Below, in pieces: positions 42,387-51,881 of a stretch of 64,000 nt of DNA; position 1 is the first letter of the stretch; each line of letters opens with the position of its first letter. The translations under genes and the position numbers were made by a program. This DNA comes from JBILXY01 sp044378055 (GTDB taxonomy: Bacteria; Patescibacteriota; JACMRA01), in NCBI GenBank assembly GCA_044378055.1, contig JBILXY010000001.1:34410-98409 (forward strand). Reading direction: 5' to 3'. The notes below the pieces were generated by a model that was not told the DNA's origin, did not search any database, and worked only from the letters and a program-made list of their open reading frames with translations.

Positions 42387-43688
42387 TTACTTCTTGCTAG
42401 GTTTTTTAGTTTTCTGGGTTGTTGGAACACCAGTATCAGTTGTTGTTGGCATTTCTTCAGCAACGATGGTTGGTTCAACGGTTGAATCTTTTGCATCCTT
42501 TCTTTGTTTCCAAACTAGGTAAGCAACTACTGCGATTAAACCAATAATAATAACTCCAGCACCAATTCCAAGACCAATGAATAATGAATTGTTGTCATTC
42601 TTAACTTCATCTTTTTTAATTCCAGATTCAGTAATTGTTATACCTCCGCCTTCATTTTTGTTAGAATCTGTTGGCTTTGTTACTGGGTCATTAGATTTAG
42701 GTCTTTTAGCGTTGGTATCTTCAAAATCTTTTTTCATCTTATCCAAGTCTGCCTGTGTAATATTTACTTCAGTTGTGTATGTTTTTGTAGAAGAGAAATC
42801 TTTTACATCACTTTTATTATAGATGATAAGAGGAAGGCTTTCCAAATTAAAGGTTGCTTTGTATTTTCCTACTTGCCATTTAGCCTTTGTAGTTAATGCT
42901 GGAATTCTAACTGGAAGGTCTTTAGGCACAAAGTCTCTATTGAAAGTTTCTGTGATAGTACCAGATGGTGTTTCAATAATTATATCACCCTTAACTTTTT
43001 GAAAAATATTTCCTGTAATATTTACAGTTAAATTCATGTTTACTGCATCGAACTTTTGATTAAAATTTGTTCTTACAAAATTTGCAAAATCTGGGCTTGC
43101 AGGAGAATTGAATTCGAATTTAGGAATTTCTGTTCCAGTTTTTAAATCGCCAGCAACTGTAATATATACTCTAGATCCTACTCTGTTAATTACATTAAAA
43201 CCTGAAGTTCCGGTTACTGGTTTTAATTCTTGAACAGCTAGAACTCCGGCATATTCTCCAGCGGGTGTATTTTCAGGAACTTTAATTTTGAAAGTAACTT
43301 CAAGTGACCTTTGGGCAGGAACTGTAAATTGATCTCTATCTAAAGTAATCCAAGTTCCAACATCTTTTAATGGTTCTTTGTCAGTAAAAGAAAACTGATC
43401 AGAGTTTGGAACTCTATCCTCTGGTGAAAGTAAAATAACTTTTTCTTTGTCACTAAGATTGGAAATTAGAGCCTTGCTTTCAACTGTTTCACCGGCTTTC
43501 ATGCTTTTAACAAACCAAGCTCTGGTAATAGATTGATTAGGGTCTCTTTCGCTTTCAGCTGGTTGAACAGCAACACCATCTACTGATCTTACACCTGTTT
43601 CTTGGGCGGAAACTGGAATAGAAGTAATTAGGCTGCTACTTAATAAAATTAATGAAAAAAGTATAGAGGTAATTTTTTTGATGGACAT
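42387..43688 (-). CDS. DUF916/WxL-interacting-protein-like surface protein
   Basis: A 433-aa protein with a signal peptide (ISILFSLILLSSSLITSIPVSAQ-like, residues about 8-28). An extracytoplasmic domain follows (SITRAWFVKSMKAGETVESK..., FTVPAQRSLEVTFKIKVPEN, AGEYAGVLAVQE) that resembles the DUF916 part of WxL-interacting proteins. A Pro/Lys linker leads to a membrane helix (about 365-390, SLFIGLGIGAGVIIIGLI) and a charged cytoplasmic tail. It sits 99 nt after the WxL-like gene, as in Gram-positive WxL clusters. Likely binds peptidoglycan and/or the partner protein. Confidence 0.75.
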   Translation of the reverse strand: MSIKKITSILFSLILLSSSLITSIPVSAQETGVRSVDGVAVQPAESERDPNQSITRAWFVKSMKAGETVESKALISNLSDKEKVILLSPEDRVPNSDQFSFTDKEPLKDVGTWITLDRDQFTVPAQRSLEVTFKIKVPENTPAGEYAGVLAVQELKPVTGTSGFNVINRVGSRVYITVAGDLKTGTEIPKFEFNSPASPDFANFVRTNFNQKFDAVNMNLTVNITGNIFQKVKGDIIIETPSGTITETFNRDFVPKDLPVRIPALTTKAKWQVGKYKATFNLESLPLIIYNKSDVKDFSSTKTYTTEVNITQADLDKMKKDFEDTNAKRPKSNDPVTKPTDSNKNEGGGITITESGIKKDEVKNDNNSLFIGLGIGAGVIIIGLIAVVAYLVWKQRKDAKDSTVEPTIVAEEMPTTTDTGVPTTQKTKKPSKK

Positions 43689-43751
43689 ATATGAACTAGA
43701 ATTTGCTAAGGCAATTTAGAAACTTTGTAAAGTAAAAGTCTCTAAGCTGCC

Positions 43752-43773
43752 GGCAGAATATGCAGATTCTGCC
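43752..43773. promoter_or_regulatory. Hairpin between WxL-like and DUF916-like genes
   Basis: GGCAGAAT-atgcag-ATTCTGCC, a perfect 8-bp stem in the 99-nt gap. There is no T-run, so it may be an mRNA processing or stability element, not a terminator. Confidence 0.5.
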
Positions 43774-43787
43774 AGAAACTAAGGGGA

Positions 43788-44432
43788 TTAACTTACAGCG
43801 AAAGTAGCAGTTCCTACATAGTTTTGAGCTGTTAAACTCATGTTAGTAGGGGCTGGGTACAAAGCGTAAGCTGGGATATCAATTTCAATTCCAGTATCAA
43901 CTGTATAGGTTCCGTTACCGTGGCCTAAAGCAGCAGAGATAAGAGCGAAAGTATTACTTTCACCACCAGCTGCTACAGTGTCTAAAGATGTAATTGTAAC
44001 TTGAGAGGTTGGAGTTGTTAAGTTAGTAGAGTTTCCAGAAACAGTTGTCTGTCCAGATGGAGTTACTCTTAAGTATTCATCACCAGTTCCAAAGTTAGCT
44101 GTAACATCAGAAGCTAAAAGAATAATTTTAGAAGCTGTTGTTGCACCAACTAAGTTAGTGAATTTAACATTGGCTGCCCATCCTGATAGTGATCCAGTTG
44201 TGTCTACGATTGTAGTGTCAGGAACGCTTCCAGTAGAGGTTGCTAAAATGTTGGTAATCGCTACAGCAGATAATGTTGCAGAAGCATCAGAAGTGATTGT
44301 ACGAGTACCAGCAGTTAGTTCCAAGTTTAAAGTAGTTGTATCGTTACCTTGAGCTGAAGCAGGAACTACTCCGGCTACGGCTAAAAGGCTTCCTAATACA
44401 ATTGCGGATTGTACTTTTTGAGATAAAGTCAT
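43788..44432 (-). CDS. WxL-domain-like secreted surface protein
   Basis: A 214-aa protein with a signal peptide (VQSAIVLGSLLAVAGVVPASAQ) and a Thr/Ser-rich all-beta mature part. The mature part has VDTTGSLSGWAANVKF, recalling the D-x-x-G...GW region of WxL proteins, and an end motif Y-V-G-T-A-T-F. The gene has the best promoter nearby (TAGACA-N17-TATACT) and a 5' leader of about 80 nt, so it may be abundant. A cell-surface layer or adhesion role is plausible. Confidence 0.7.
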   Translation of the reverse strand: MTLSQKVQSAIVLGSLLAVAGVVPASAQGNDTTTLNLELTAGTRTITSDASATLSAVAITNILATSTGSVPDTTIVDTTGSLSGWAANVKFTNLVGATTASKIILLASDVTANFGTGDEYLRVTPSGQTTVSGNSTNLTTPTSQVTITSLDTVAAGGESNTFALISAALGHGNGTYTVDTGIEIDIPAYALYPAPTNMSLTAQNYVGTATFAVS

Positions 44433-44511
44433 ATTTGTTTTGTTTTTTTTGTGTGTTATTTTTTTTTAAAGTACTTTCGAAAGCTGCAGCTTTTTCCAGA
44501 TACTGTTTAAA

Positions 44512-44540
44512 AGTATACAATTAATAACTTTTTTTGTCTA
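44512..44540 (-). promoter_or_regulatory. Promoter of the WxL-like gene
   Basis: Minus strand TAGACA, a 17-nt spacer, TATACT. The leader that follows contains the palindrome AAAGCTGCAGCTTT. Confidence 0.6.
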
Positions 44541-44620
44541 AAAAAAATATGATTGAGAATATTTAGGAAGAACCTAATTTAAATTTTGACGAAAATAAGC
44601 AAGACAAATAAACCCATACT

Positions 44621-45622
44621 ATGAATAAAAAAGTTGTTTTAACTGGCGATAGACCAACAGGTTCTTTGCATATCGGCCACTATTTTGGGTCGCTTATAAA
44701 TAGAAGAAAATTTCAAGAAGTATATAATACATTTATAATGGTAGCCGATGTTCAAGCATTAACTGATAATTGGGATAATCCAGAAAAAGTTAGAAACAAT
44801 GTTTTTGAAGTGGCCGCAGATAATTTAGCAATGGGCTTAAACAATGATGTAAATATATTTATTCAAAGCCAAATTCCTCAAATTGCAGAGTTAACAGTTT
44901 TATTTTCAAATTTAGTTACTATTAATAGATTGAAAAGAAACCCTACTGTGAAAACCGAAATTGAACAAAAGAAAGAAAAGTTTGGTCAGGAAGGTGAAAG
45001 CTTAACCTTCGGTTTCCTTGGCTACCCAATTTCCCAAGCGGCAGATATTACTGTAGTTAGAGCAAATTTGGTTCCAGTTGGAGAAGATCAATTACCAGTT
45101 TTAGAACAGACCCAAGAAATTGTTGAAAAGTTTAATAAAATTTATAAGCAAAATGTGTTTCCATATCCTAAACCAATTTTATCCGAATCCCCAAGAATTT
45201 TAGGTTTGGATGGAAATGCCAAAATGAGTAAAAGTTTAAATAATTGTATTTTCCTAAAAGATGATCCTGAAACAACTATCGCCAAAATTAAAGTAGCCAA
45301 AACCGATTCTGAAGCAAGTATTTTTTACGATCCAGCAAATAGGCCAGAAGTATCCAATTTAATTTTATTGTTTAGTTTAGTTAATAACATTGATATAAAA
45401 ACCGCAGAAAAAGAACTTATTGGAATGAATTTCTCTAGTTTTAAGCTTAAATTAGCCGAAACAATGAATATTTACTTCCAGGAATTTCGTGAAAAAAGAC
45501 AAGAAATTATTAACCACCCAGAGCAAGTTTGGAGTAGGTTAGAACAGGGTAAACTTAATGTACTTGTTGAAGCAGAAAAAACTATGAACGAACTGCGGCA
45601 GGCTATGAAAATTAATTACTAA
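44621..45622 (+). CDS. trpS: Tryptophanyl-tRNA synthetase
   Basis: A 333-aa class I synthetase with PTGSLHIGHYFGSL (HIGH motif), MVADVQALTDN, VGEDQLPVLEQTQE and NAKMSKSLNN (KMSKS). Size and order are standard. It charges tRNA-Trp. The upstream TTGACG with AT-rich sequence up to the ATG fits the leaderless style. PheS follows 48 nt later. Confidence 0.97.
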   Translation: MNKKVVLTGDRPTGSLHIGHYFGSLINRRKFQEVYNTFIMVADVQALTDNWDNPEKVRNNVFEVAADNLAMGLNNDVNIFIQSQIPQIAELTVLFSNLVTINRLKRNPTVKTEIEQKKEKFGQEGESLTFGFLGYPISQAADITVVRANLVPVGEDQLPVLEQTQEIVEKFNKIYKQNVFPYPKPILSESPRILGLDGNAKMSKSLNNCIFLKDDPETTIAKIKVAKTDSEASIFYDPANRPEVSNLILLFSLVNNIDIKTAEKELIGMNFSSFKLKLAETMNIYFQEFREKRQEIINHPEQVWSRLEQGKLNVLVEAEKTMNELRQAMKINY

Positions 45623-45670
45623 TTGACACTTAATATATTTAAACCCTTATTCTAAAAAGTAACCCCAAGT

Positions 45671-46702
45671 ATGATTGATTTTACAAGTCATTTTAAAGAT
45701 TTAAACAGCATTAACTTATGCTTACAAAAACGCGATGAATTAAGTAATTCTGAAGAAATTTTATTGATTAAAGAAAAAATTAAAACTGCAGATAATGAAA
45801 CAAAGAAAGTTTTAGGCCAAGAGCTGAATGTTTTCAAACAGTCGGTCCAGTTTGCCTGTGATCAGAGAATTCAAACTTTGCAGTCAGAATTAGAGAAAGA
45901 TAATTTTCAAAATTTCGATCCATCCTTTTATCAATCAAATTATCAAGTAAAGCCTGGTAAAATTCATCCAATTAGTCTTGTTACTGAAGAAATTGTGAAG
46001 CTTTTTCAAAAGTATAATTTCGATATTTTTGAAGGTTCACAGGTGGAAAGTCAGTGGTATAATTTTACTTCAGTTAATACTCCAGATTACCATTCAGCCA
46101 GGGCCATGCAAGATACTTTCTTTGCAGATCTTCAAGATGAAAAGGGGGAAAATTATGTTTTAAGAACACAAGTAACTTCAAACGCAGTTAAATACGCCGA
46201 AACCCACAAACCGCCATTTAAAGTAGTTTTCACTGGTCTAGTTTTCAGAGCTGAAAATATTGATGCCACCCACGATATTAATTTTCACCAATTTGACTGT
46301 TGGATTGTAGATAGAAAGGCCAGTATTTCCCAAACTGTAACCTTAATTGAACAAATAATGCAAGATTTTTTCGCTTGGCCAGACTTAAAAATTAGATTAA
46401 GACAAGCTTTTTTTCCATTCACAAATCCATCTTTCGAAGGTGATATTTCCTGTCCATTTTGTAAAGGGGTTGGTTGTAGAGTTTGCAAAGATTTAGGATG
46501 GATTGAAATTTTTGGCGGTGGATTAATAAATCCTGAAGTAATTAAAAATATGGGTCTAGATCCAAATGAATGGCAGGGTCTGGCTTTTGGTCCTGGTTTA
46601 ACTAGAATGGCACAGTTCAAGCTTGGTGTTTCAGGAATCTCACAATTCTATAATGGAAACCTAAGTTTTTTAAAACCAAATAGTTCGGAATCTTTAAGTT
46701 AA
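45671..46702 (+). CDS. pheS: Phenylalanyl-tRNA synthetase alpha subunit
   Basis: A 343-aa class II synthetase subunit with an N-terminal coiled arm, PGKIHPISLVTEEIV, motif 2 (LRTQVTSNAV, FTGLVFRAENID) and motif 3 (GLAFGPGLTRMAQFKLG). Between motifs 2 and 3 it has a Cys set (CPFCKGVGCRVC, about residues 260-272), which looks like a zinc knuckle found in some lineages' PheS. The partner pheT is not adjacent. Confidence 0.95.
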   Translation: MIDFTSHFKDLNSINLCLQKRDELSNSEEILLIKEKIKTADNETKKVLGQELNVFKQSVQFACDQRIQTLQSELEKDNFQNFDPSFYQSNYQVKPGKIHPISLVTEEIVKLFQKYNFDIFEGSQVESQWYNFTSVNTPDYHSARAMQDTFFADLQDEKGENYVLRTQVTSNAVKYAETHKPPFKVVFTGLVFRAENIDATHDINFHQFDCWIVDRKASISQTVTLIEQIMQDFFAWPDLKIRLRQAFFPFTNPSFEGDISCPFCKGVGCRVCKDLGWIEIFGGGLINPEVIKNMGLDPNEWQGLAFGPGLTRMAQFKLGVSGISQFYNGNLSFLKPNSSESLS

Positions 46703-46709
46703 AATTTCA

Positions 46710-46739
46710 TTGACATAGCCAACTATTTTTAAGTAGAAT
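46710..46739 (+). promoter_or_regulatory. Leaderless-type promoter of ftsX
   Basis: TTGACA, an 18-nt spacer, TAGAAT, 7 nt, ATG at 46747. This is one of the clearest cases of a -10 box directly before a start codon here. Confidence 0.7.
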
Positions 46740-46746
46740 TAAGTAA

Positions 46747-47643
46747 ATGTTTCAAAAAGCTATATTGGAAGGATTTAAAAATTTAGTCAGATCGTTTTGG
46801 TTGTCGGCAACCGCTGTTGCTGTTTTAACTGTAAGTTTAGCTTCTTTTGCTTTGGCGGCTAGCGTTTCTACAATTGCAGGCTTCACACTTAGACAGCTAG
46901 ATAGCCAAATTTCAATTTTAGTTTATTTCAAAGATGATGTAGAGCAAGATGTAATAACCAAATTTGAAACTGATATTAAGTCTAGGCCTGAAGTGAAGGA
47001 CTATAGTTTTACAAACAAAGAAGAAGCTCAGAAAAAATTAAGTGAAAGCAATCGTATTTCAGGAAGCTTACTGGAAACTTTAAGAACAAGTAATGTAAAT
47101 CTAGTTTTAGAATATGCAAGCATAAGGCCAAAAAATGCTGATAGTTACGCCTCTTTAGAAAACTATATTAAAGATCCTAAATACTCTAGTATTATTGATG
47201 AAGTAAGAGGAAGTAAGGATATTATCTCTAATCTTCAGCAGGTTTATTACTGGACTAATTTAATCGGAGCTATTACTGTGATAGTTTTTGGCTTGGTATC
47301 AATTTTGGTTATGATTAACATTCTAAGAATTGCCATCTATAATCACAGGTCGGAAATTGAAGTTATGCGTTTAGTAGGTGCTACCAATAATTATATTCGC
47401 GGTCCTTTCATTGTAGAAGGGGCGATGTTTAATATAATTGCTGCAATTATTGTTTTATCATTTTTCATTCCAATGCTGAATATTACTGTTCCTTATCTTA
47501 CCAATGTATTCAGGGTTGATGTAAAATTAACTTCAGATTTGTTAACCCAAGTTTACTTAAGCCTTGCAGTAACCATGAGCTTAGGTGTAGTTACAGGTGT
47601 GGTAACTTCTTACCTTGCTACCGAAAAGTATCTTCAGAAATAA
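46747..47643 (+). CDS. ftsX: Cell division protein FtsX-like permease
   Basis: A 298-aa protein with one N-terminal membrane helix (SFWLSATAVAVLTVSLASFA), an extracytoplasmic domain (VYFKDDVEQDVITKFETDIK, SFTNKEEAQKKLSE), and three C-terminal helices including the FtsX core (NHRSEIEVMRLVGATNNYIRGPF). With FtsE it signals to peptidoglycan hydrolases in division. ftsE is not adjacent, unlike the usual arrangement. Confidence 0.92.
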   Translation: MFQKAILEGFKNLVRSFWLSATAVAVLTVSLASFALAASVSTIAGFTLRQLDSQISILVYFKDDVEQDVITKFETDIKSRPEVKDYSFTNKEEAQKKLSESNRISGSLLETLRTSNVNLVLEYASIRPKNADSYASLENYIKDPKYSSIIDEVRGSKDIISNLQQVYYWTNLIGAITVIVFGLVSILVMINILRIAIYNHRSEIEVMRLVGATNNYIRGPFIVEGAMFNIIAAIIVLSFFIPMLNITVPYLTNVFRVDVKLTSDLLTQVYLSLAVTMSLGVVTGVVTSYLATEKYLQK

Positions 47644-47703
47644 ATTTATTGCTTTACAAATTGTTTTGACCAAAAACCACAATAAGATTAAGCTTATGCT
47701 AAG

Positions 47704-49404
47704 ATGTCAGTTGTCTTAAATCCTAATCCAATCAAGAAAACGGGAAATTTACTTTCTACCCTCCCTAGTACTAGGATAAGACGAACTTTGCGCGTAAAAG
47801 AAGATTTAGATAAGTTTTTTTATGAAGAGCAGGCTCAGTCAATTGCTCATGCCCTTGGCTTATCCTCTATTGATTTATATGGATTTCCGATCGAATCTTC
47901 TGCCTTGGCAAGTATTCCAGCCGAGACGGCCAAAAAATTTAACATCGGGGCTTTTTCTTTTAGTAATCAAGAAATTTACCTAGCCACTAATGACCCTTAT
48001 TTTCCCGGGCAAGCAGAATTTTTAAAAGAATTTGGTGCAAAAAGAAAGTATAAATTATTTATTTGTTCCCAAATGAGTTTTGAAAAGTTATTAAAAGCAT
48101 ATAATGCAGTGGTAAAAAACAAAGATGTTGATGATAGCATTCAGATTAGCACAGAAAGAATGGATAATAAAACCAATCAAACCCTTAGTTTGGCTGAATT
48201 GAACACTGTACTGGCTAAAACTTCTATTTCAGAAATGATTGAAACTGTTTTAATTGCAGCACTTCAAAACAATGCAAGTGATATTCACTTTGAACCAGAA
48301 AAAGAAACATACAATTTAAGACTGCGTTTAGACGGAGTTTTGCATACTTTCGCCGATTTACCAAAAGAAAACCAGAAAGCAGTGGAAAGTAGAATTAAAA
48401 TTATTTCAGGTTTAAAAATTAATGTAGATAATATTCCCCAAGACGGACGATTTACATTTAAAGCCGCTGATAAGGATATCGATGTTCGTGTTTCCATGTT
48501 ACCATCCAATTACGGCTATTCCATTGTAATGAGGCTTTTGGGCACTGGAAGTGTAGGGCTAGACTTAGATTTACTAGGTTTTACAGGCACTGCCAGAGAC
48601 AGAATTAATGCAGCTATTCAAAAACCACAAGGTCTAATTTTAACCACTGGTCCAACTGGATCTGGTAAAACCACTACTTTGTATTCCTTTTTGAAAACAT
48701 TGAACGATGGTGAAAGTAAAATTATTACTTTGGAAGATCCTATTGAATACAAGCTTGATGGAATTTCCCAAACCCAAATTGACGCAGCAGCTGGTTACAC
48801 TTTTTCTTCAGGTTTAAGATCTATTTTAAGACAAGATCCTGATGTGGTATTAGTAGGAGAAATTCGTGATAAAGAAACTGCCGAAATTGCCATTCAGGCT
48901 TCATTAACAGGTCACCAAGTGTTATCAACAATCCACACCAACGATGCAGCTGGTTCAATACCAAGACTTATGGAAATGGGTGTAAAAGGTTTCTTATTAG
49001 CCGATTCCTTAGCCGTTGTAATCGGGCAAAGGTTGGTTAGAAGATTATGCGATTATTGCAAACATGATCATGTTTTAACCGTTGAAGAAAGAACTCTAGT
49101 AATAGAACAATTATCTAAACTGCCAGGGCAACACCCTCAAATCCCATTAAAAATGAAGTTTCTTACTTCAGATGGCTGCCCACAGTGTAATGGTTTAGGT
49201 TATAAAGGTAGAATTGGTGTTTACGAAGTAATGGTGGTAGGTGATAAACTAAGAGATTTACTTTCCACCCAATTCCCTTCAATTAACCAAGTAAGACAGG
49301 TGGCTTCAGAAGAAGGAATGTTAACCATGATGCAAGATGGTATTTTAAAAGCCCTTCAAGGTTACACAGATTTGAAAGAATTAATTCGAAACATTTCCTC
49401 ATAG
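47704..49404 (+). CDS. GspE/PilB-type type II secretion/type IV pilus ATPase
   Basis: A 566-aa ATPase. It has an N-terminal MshEN-like domain (about 45-150), the N2 domain (ASDIHFEPEKETYNLRLRLDG), Walker A TGPTGSGKTTT, Asp box (ITLEDPIEY), Walker B (VVLVGEIRDKETAEIA), the His box (STIHTNDA) and a C-terminal zinc-binding Cys set (LCDYCK...CPQCNGLG). It drives pilus assembly. No other pil genes are nearby. Confidence 0.93.
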   Translation: MSVVLNPNPIKKTGNLLSTLPSTRIRRTLRVKEDLDKFFYEEQAQSIAHALGLSSIDLYGFPIESSALASIPAETAKKFNIGAFSFSNQEIYLATNDPYFPGQAEFLKEFGAKRKYKLFICSQMSFEKLLKAYNAVVKNKDVDDSIQISTERMDNKTNQTLSLAELNTVLAKTSISEMIETVLIAALQNNASDIHFEPEKETYNLRLRLDGVLHTFADLPKENQKAVESRIKIISGLKINVDNIPQDGRFTFKAADKDIDVRVSMLPSNYGYSIVMRLLGTGSVGLDLDLLGFTGTARDRINAAIQKPQGLILTTGPTGSGKTTTLYSFLKTLNDGESKIITLEDPIEYKLDGISQTQIDAAAGYTFSSGLRSILRQDPDVVLVGEIRDKETAEIAIQASLTGHQVLSTIHTNDAAGSIPRLMEMGVKGFLLADSLAVVIGQRLVRRLCDYCKHDHVLTVEERTLVIEQLSKLPGQHPQIPLKMKFLTSDGCPQCNGLGYKGRIGVYEVMVVGDKLRDLLSTQFPSINQVRQVASEEGMLTMMQDGILKALQGYTDLKELIRNISS

Positions 49405-49458
49405 TTTTTCTTGACAAATTATAGTATTCTAAGCTTTATTACAATAATTACTTAATTT

Positions 49459-50016
49459 ATGTATCTTATAATATTTCTTGTTGTTCTTGTTGCTGTGGCA
49501 ATTTTTGCAATTTCTGTATATAACAGTTTAATCACTTTAAAAATTAAAGTAAGAGAGGCCGCCTCTGATATAGATGTTCAGCTAAAAAGAAGATATGATC
49601 TTATTCCTAACTTGGTAGAAACAGTGAAAGGATCTAAAAATTTTGAAGCAGAAACTTTAGAAAGAGTTGTAAAAGCAAGACAGCAAGCTATAGATATTAG
49701 TGGTTTAAGCAAAGAAAAAGCTGCTGCAGAAAACATGCTTTCTGGTGCTCTTCGCCAATTATTTGCACTTTCTGAGAGTTATCCAGATTTAAAATCTAAC
49801 CAAAACTTCTTAGCCCTGCAAGAAGAATTAACCAACACTGAAGATAGAATTTTAGCATCCCGCAGATTTTACAACCAAGTAGTTTCCGATTATAACGCTA
49901 CTCAAGATCAATTTCCTGCCTTGTTATTCAAGTCTTTGGCATCTGCTAAACCAGAACCATTCTTTGAATTAGAAAACCCAACTGAAGAAAGAAAAAATGT
50001 AGAAGTAAAATTCTAA
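49459..50016 (+). CDS. lemA: LemA family protein
   Basis: A 185-aa protein with an N-terminal membrane helix (YLIIFLVVLVAVAIFAISVY) and the LemA helical domain (YNSLITLKIKVREAASDIDV, LKRRYDLIPNLVETVKG, and NAT-QDQFPALLFK near the end). Function is not well defined; it often lies near envelope or peptidase genes. Confidence 0.93.
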   Translation: MYLIIFLVVLVAVAIFAISVYNSLITLKIKVREAASDIDVQLKRRYDLIPNLVETVKGSKNFEAETLERVVKARQQAIDISGLSKEKAAAENMLSGALRQLFALSESYPDLKSNQNFLALQEELTNTEDRILASRRFYNQVVSDYNATQDQFPALLFKSLASAKPEPFFELENPTEERKNVEVKF

Positions 50017-50059
50017 TTTGCCAATATTAAAGAAAAAAATTTAGATTATAATATACAAT

Positions 50060-50341
50060 ATGTCACAAGTATCGAAAGCTCCTGCAAAAATTGATAAGAG
50101 CAAAATTATCCAAAAACATCAAATCCACAAAACTGACACCAGCTCTCCTGAAGTTGCAATTGCTTTATTAAGTGAAGAAATTTCAAAATTAACTGAACAT
50201 CTTAAAATTAATCCTAAGGATTTTTCATCCAGAAGAGGTTTACTTAGAAAAGTTGGAAAAAGAAGAGATGTTTTAAGATATCTTTCAACTGTATCACAAG
50301 CAAGATACAAGAAAACCTTAGCTGTTAACAATCTTAAATAG
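50060..50341 (+). CDS. rpsO: 30S ribosomal protein S15
   Basis: 93 aa with KIIQKHQIHKTDTSSPEVAI, the LTEHLKINPKDFSSRRGLL core and KRRDVLRYL. It binds the central domain of 16S rRNA. Monocistronic, followed by a GC-rich terminator. It is not next to pnp here (about 3 kb away), though the two are commonly adjacent. Confidence 0.97.
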   Translation: MSQVSKAPAKIDKSKIIQKHQIHKTDTSSPEVAIALLSEEISKLTEHLKINPKDFSSRRGLLRKVGKRRDVLRYLSTVSQARYKKTLAVNNLK

Positions 50342-50363
50342 GTTTTAATCGTAACTTTTTTTC

Positions 50364-50387
50364 GGCCCCATTTGGGGTTTTGTTTTT
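50364..50387 (+). terminator. rpsO terminator
   Basis: GGCCCC-attt-GGGG, then TTTTGTTTTT. Confidence 0.75.
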
Positions 50388-50439
50388 ATTTAAAAATTAG
50401 TAGGTTGTCATTGTTAGTTTTTGAAAGTATAATTGCATA

Positions 50440-50793
50440 ATGATAAGAGATATTTTGCATTTTTCACTTTATTTAGGAACTCTAGCCTTAGTAACTTCTA
50501 TTGCTATAATATCTCTTCCCTTTCTTACTTTGAAAACTGCAGACGATTCAAAATATTTAGAATTTGCCTTAATCACTTCAGCTAGAAAATCTGTTCTAGG
50601 AGCCTCAACCCAAAACCAAGAAAAGCAAAATAGTTTGTGTACAGATAAATTGCCAGTAATTGGCTATATAGATTTAAAAGGCGATAAACTTATTGTTATC
50701 AGTTTAGAAAAAGAGCAAAAGCCAAGTGCTTGCTTTAAAAATATTCAAGACGCAAACGCAGATGGTTACTATTTCAAGGAAACAGAAAAATAA
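50440..50793 (+). CDS. Hypothetical membrane-anchored protein, 117 aa
   Basis: N-terminal hydrophobic helix (ILHFSLYLGTLALVTSIAII) followed by a small extracytoplasmic part with two Cys (SLCTDKLPVIG and PSACFKNIQD), probably disulphide-bonded. It is convergent with trxB. Family unknown. Confidence 0.6.
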   Translation: MIRDILHFSLYLGTLALVTSIAIISLPFLTLKTADDSKYLEFALITSARKSVLGASTQNQEKQNSLCTDKLPVIGYIDLKGDKLIVISLEKEQKPSACFKNIQDANADGYYFKETEK

Positions 50794-50805
50794 TTAATTG
50801 TTTAC

Positions 50806-51780
50806 TTAAACTTTTCTTTCTTCTAGCCACTTTTCAAGATCCATAGCTGCTTTACATCCATCTCCGGCTGCGGTTATGGCTTGCCTGTAAGTTGTATCTT
50901 GTATATCTCCGGCTACAAAAATACCTTCAATTTTGGTACTTGTTTCGTACTTACTATTTCTATTTTCTGGTGGAATATGAGTCTGGTTAAGCAAGTAACC
51001 GGCTGCGTCCATATCCAAAACATTTTTTACAAATTCAGAATTTGGCTGGTGACCAATTGCCATAAACACCCCATCCACCAGCATCTCATTTTTCTCTCCG
51101 GAAACTGTGTCGGTTAATTCTATTGATTCAATAAATTCATTTCCTGCTAATTTGGTTACGGTTTTATTTTCAATAAATTTAATCTTTGGGTTTGCCTTTG
51201 CCCTATCAAGCATAATTTTGCTGGCTTTGTAATTTGTATTCCTATGAATAATATATACAATAGAGCCAAACTTGGTTAAGAAATTAGCTTCTTCCATGGC
51301 TGAATCACCACCTCCAACCACTACAATTACTTTATTTTTATAGAAAAAACCATCACAAGTTGCACAACTATGGTAACCTTTGCCAATCCATTTTTCTTCG
51401 CCGGGTAAGTTCAAATATTTGGCTTTGGCTCCGCTGGCGATTATTATTCCATCAAAGTCAGCTTCCCCAGATTCGCTAACAACTGTAAATTTTTTATTTT
51501 TATCCTGGTTAACAATAATTTGGGAAACTTCGGCTAGCTCTAATTTAGCCCCAAACCTTTCTGCCTGAGATTGCATATTACTCATTAGTTCTGGCCCCAT
51601 AATTCCATTTACAAAACCAGGGAAGTTTTCGATTTCTGTGGTCGTGGTTAATTGGCCTCCTGGTTGGGAACCTGAATAAATTATTGTTTCAATATCTCCT
51701 CTTGCTGTGTAAATAGCTGCGGTTAAACCTGCTGGCCCTGAACCTATAACTGCAATTTTAAATTTATGTTCTGTACTCAT
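50806..51780 (-). CDS. trxB: Thioredoxin-disulfide reductase
   Basis: A 324-aa flavoprotein with the FAD motif GSGPAGLTAAIYTARG, the redox-active CATCDGFFY (Cys-x-x-Cys), an NADPH-binding VVVGGGDSAMEEA and the C-terminal GIFVAGDIQDTTYRQAITAAGDGCKAAMD. It uses NADPH to reduce thioredoxin. Complete; monocistronic. Confidence 0.97.
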   Translation of the reverse strand: MSTEHKFKIAVIGSGPAGLTAAIYTARGDIETIIYSGSQPGGQLTTTTEIENFPGFVNGIMGPELMSNMQSQAERFGAKLELAEVSQIIVNQDKNKKFTVVSESGEADFDGIIIASGAKAKYLNLPGEEKWIGKGYHSCATCDGFFYKNKVIVVVGGGDSAMEEANFLTKFGSIVYIIHRNTNYKASKIMLDRAKANPKIKFIENKTVTKLAGNEFIESIELTDTVSGEKNEMLVDGVFMAIGHQPNSEFVKNVLDMDAAGYLLNQTHIPPENRNSKYETSTKIEGIFVAGDIQDTTYRQAITAAGDGCKAAMDLEKWLEERKV

Positions 51781-51881
51781 ATAATTGATACAAATTAAAT
51801 AAAATCATTTTGGAATTTAGGCAATACTTGACAAAATATTAATTCGCTAGAATGCCAGTAGTTAAATATTAACCAAAGCAT

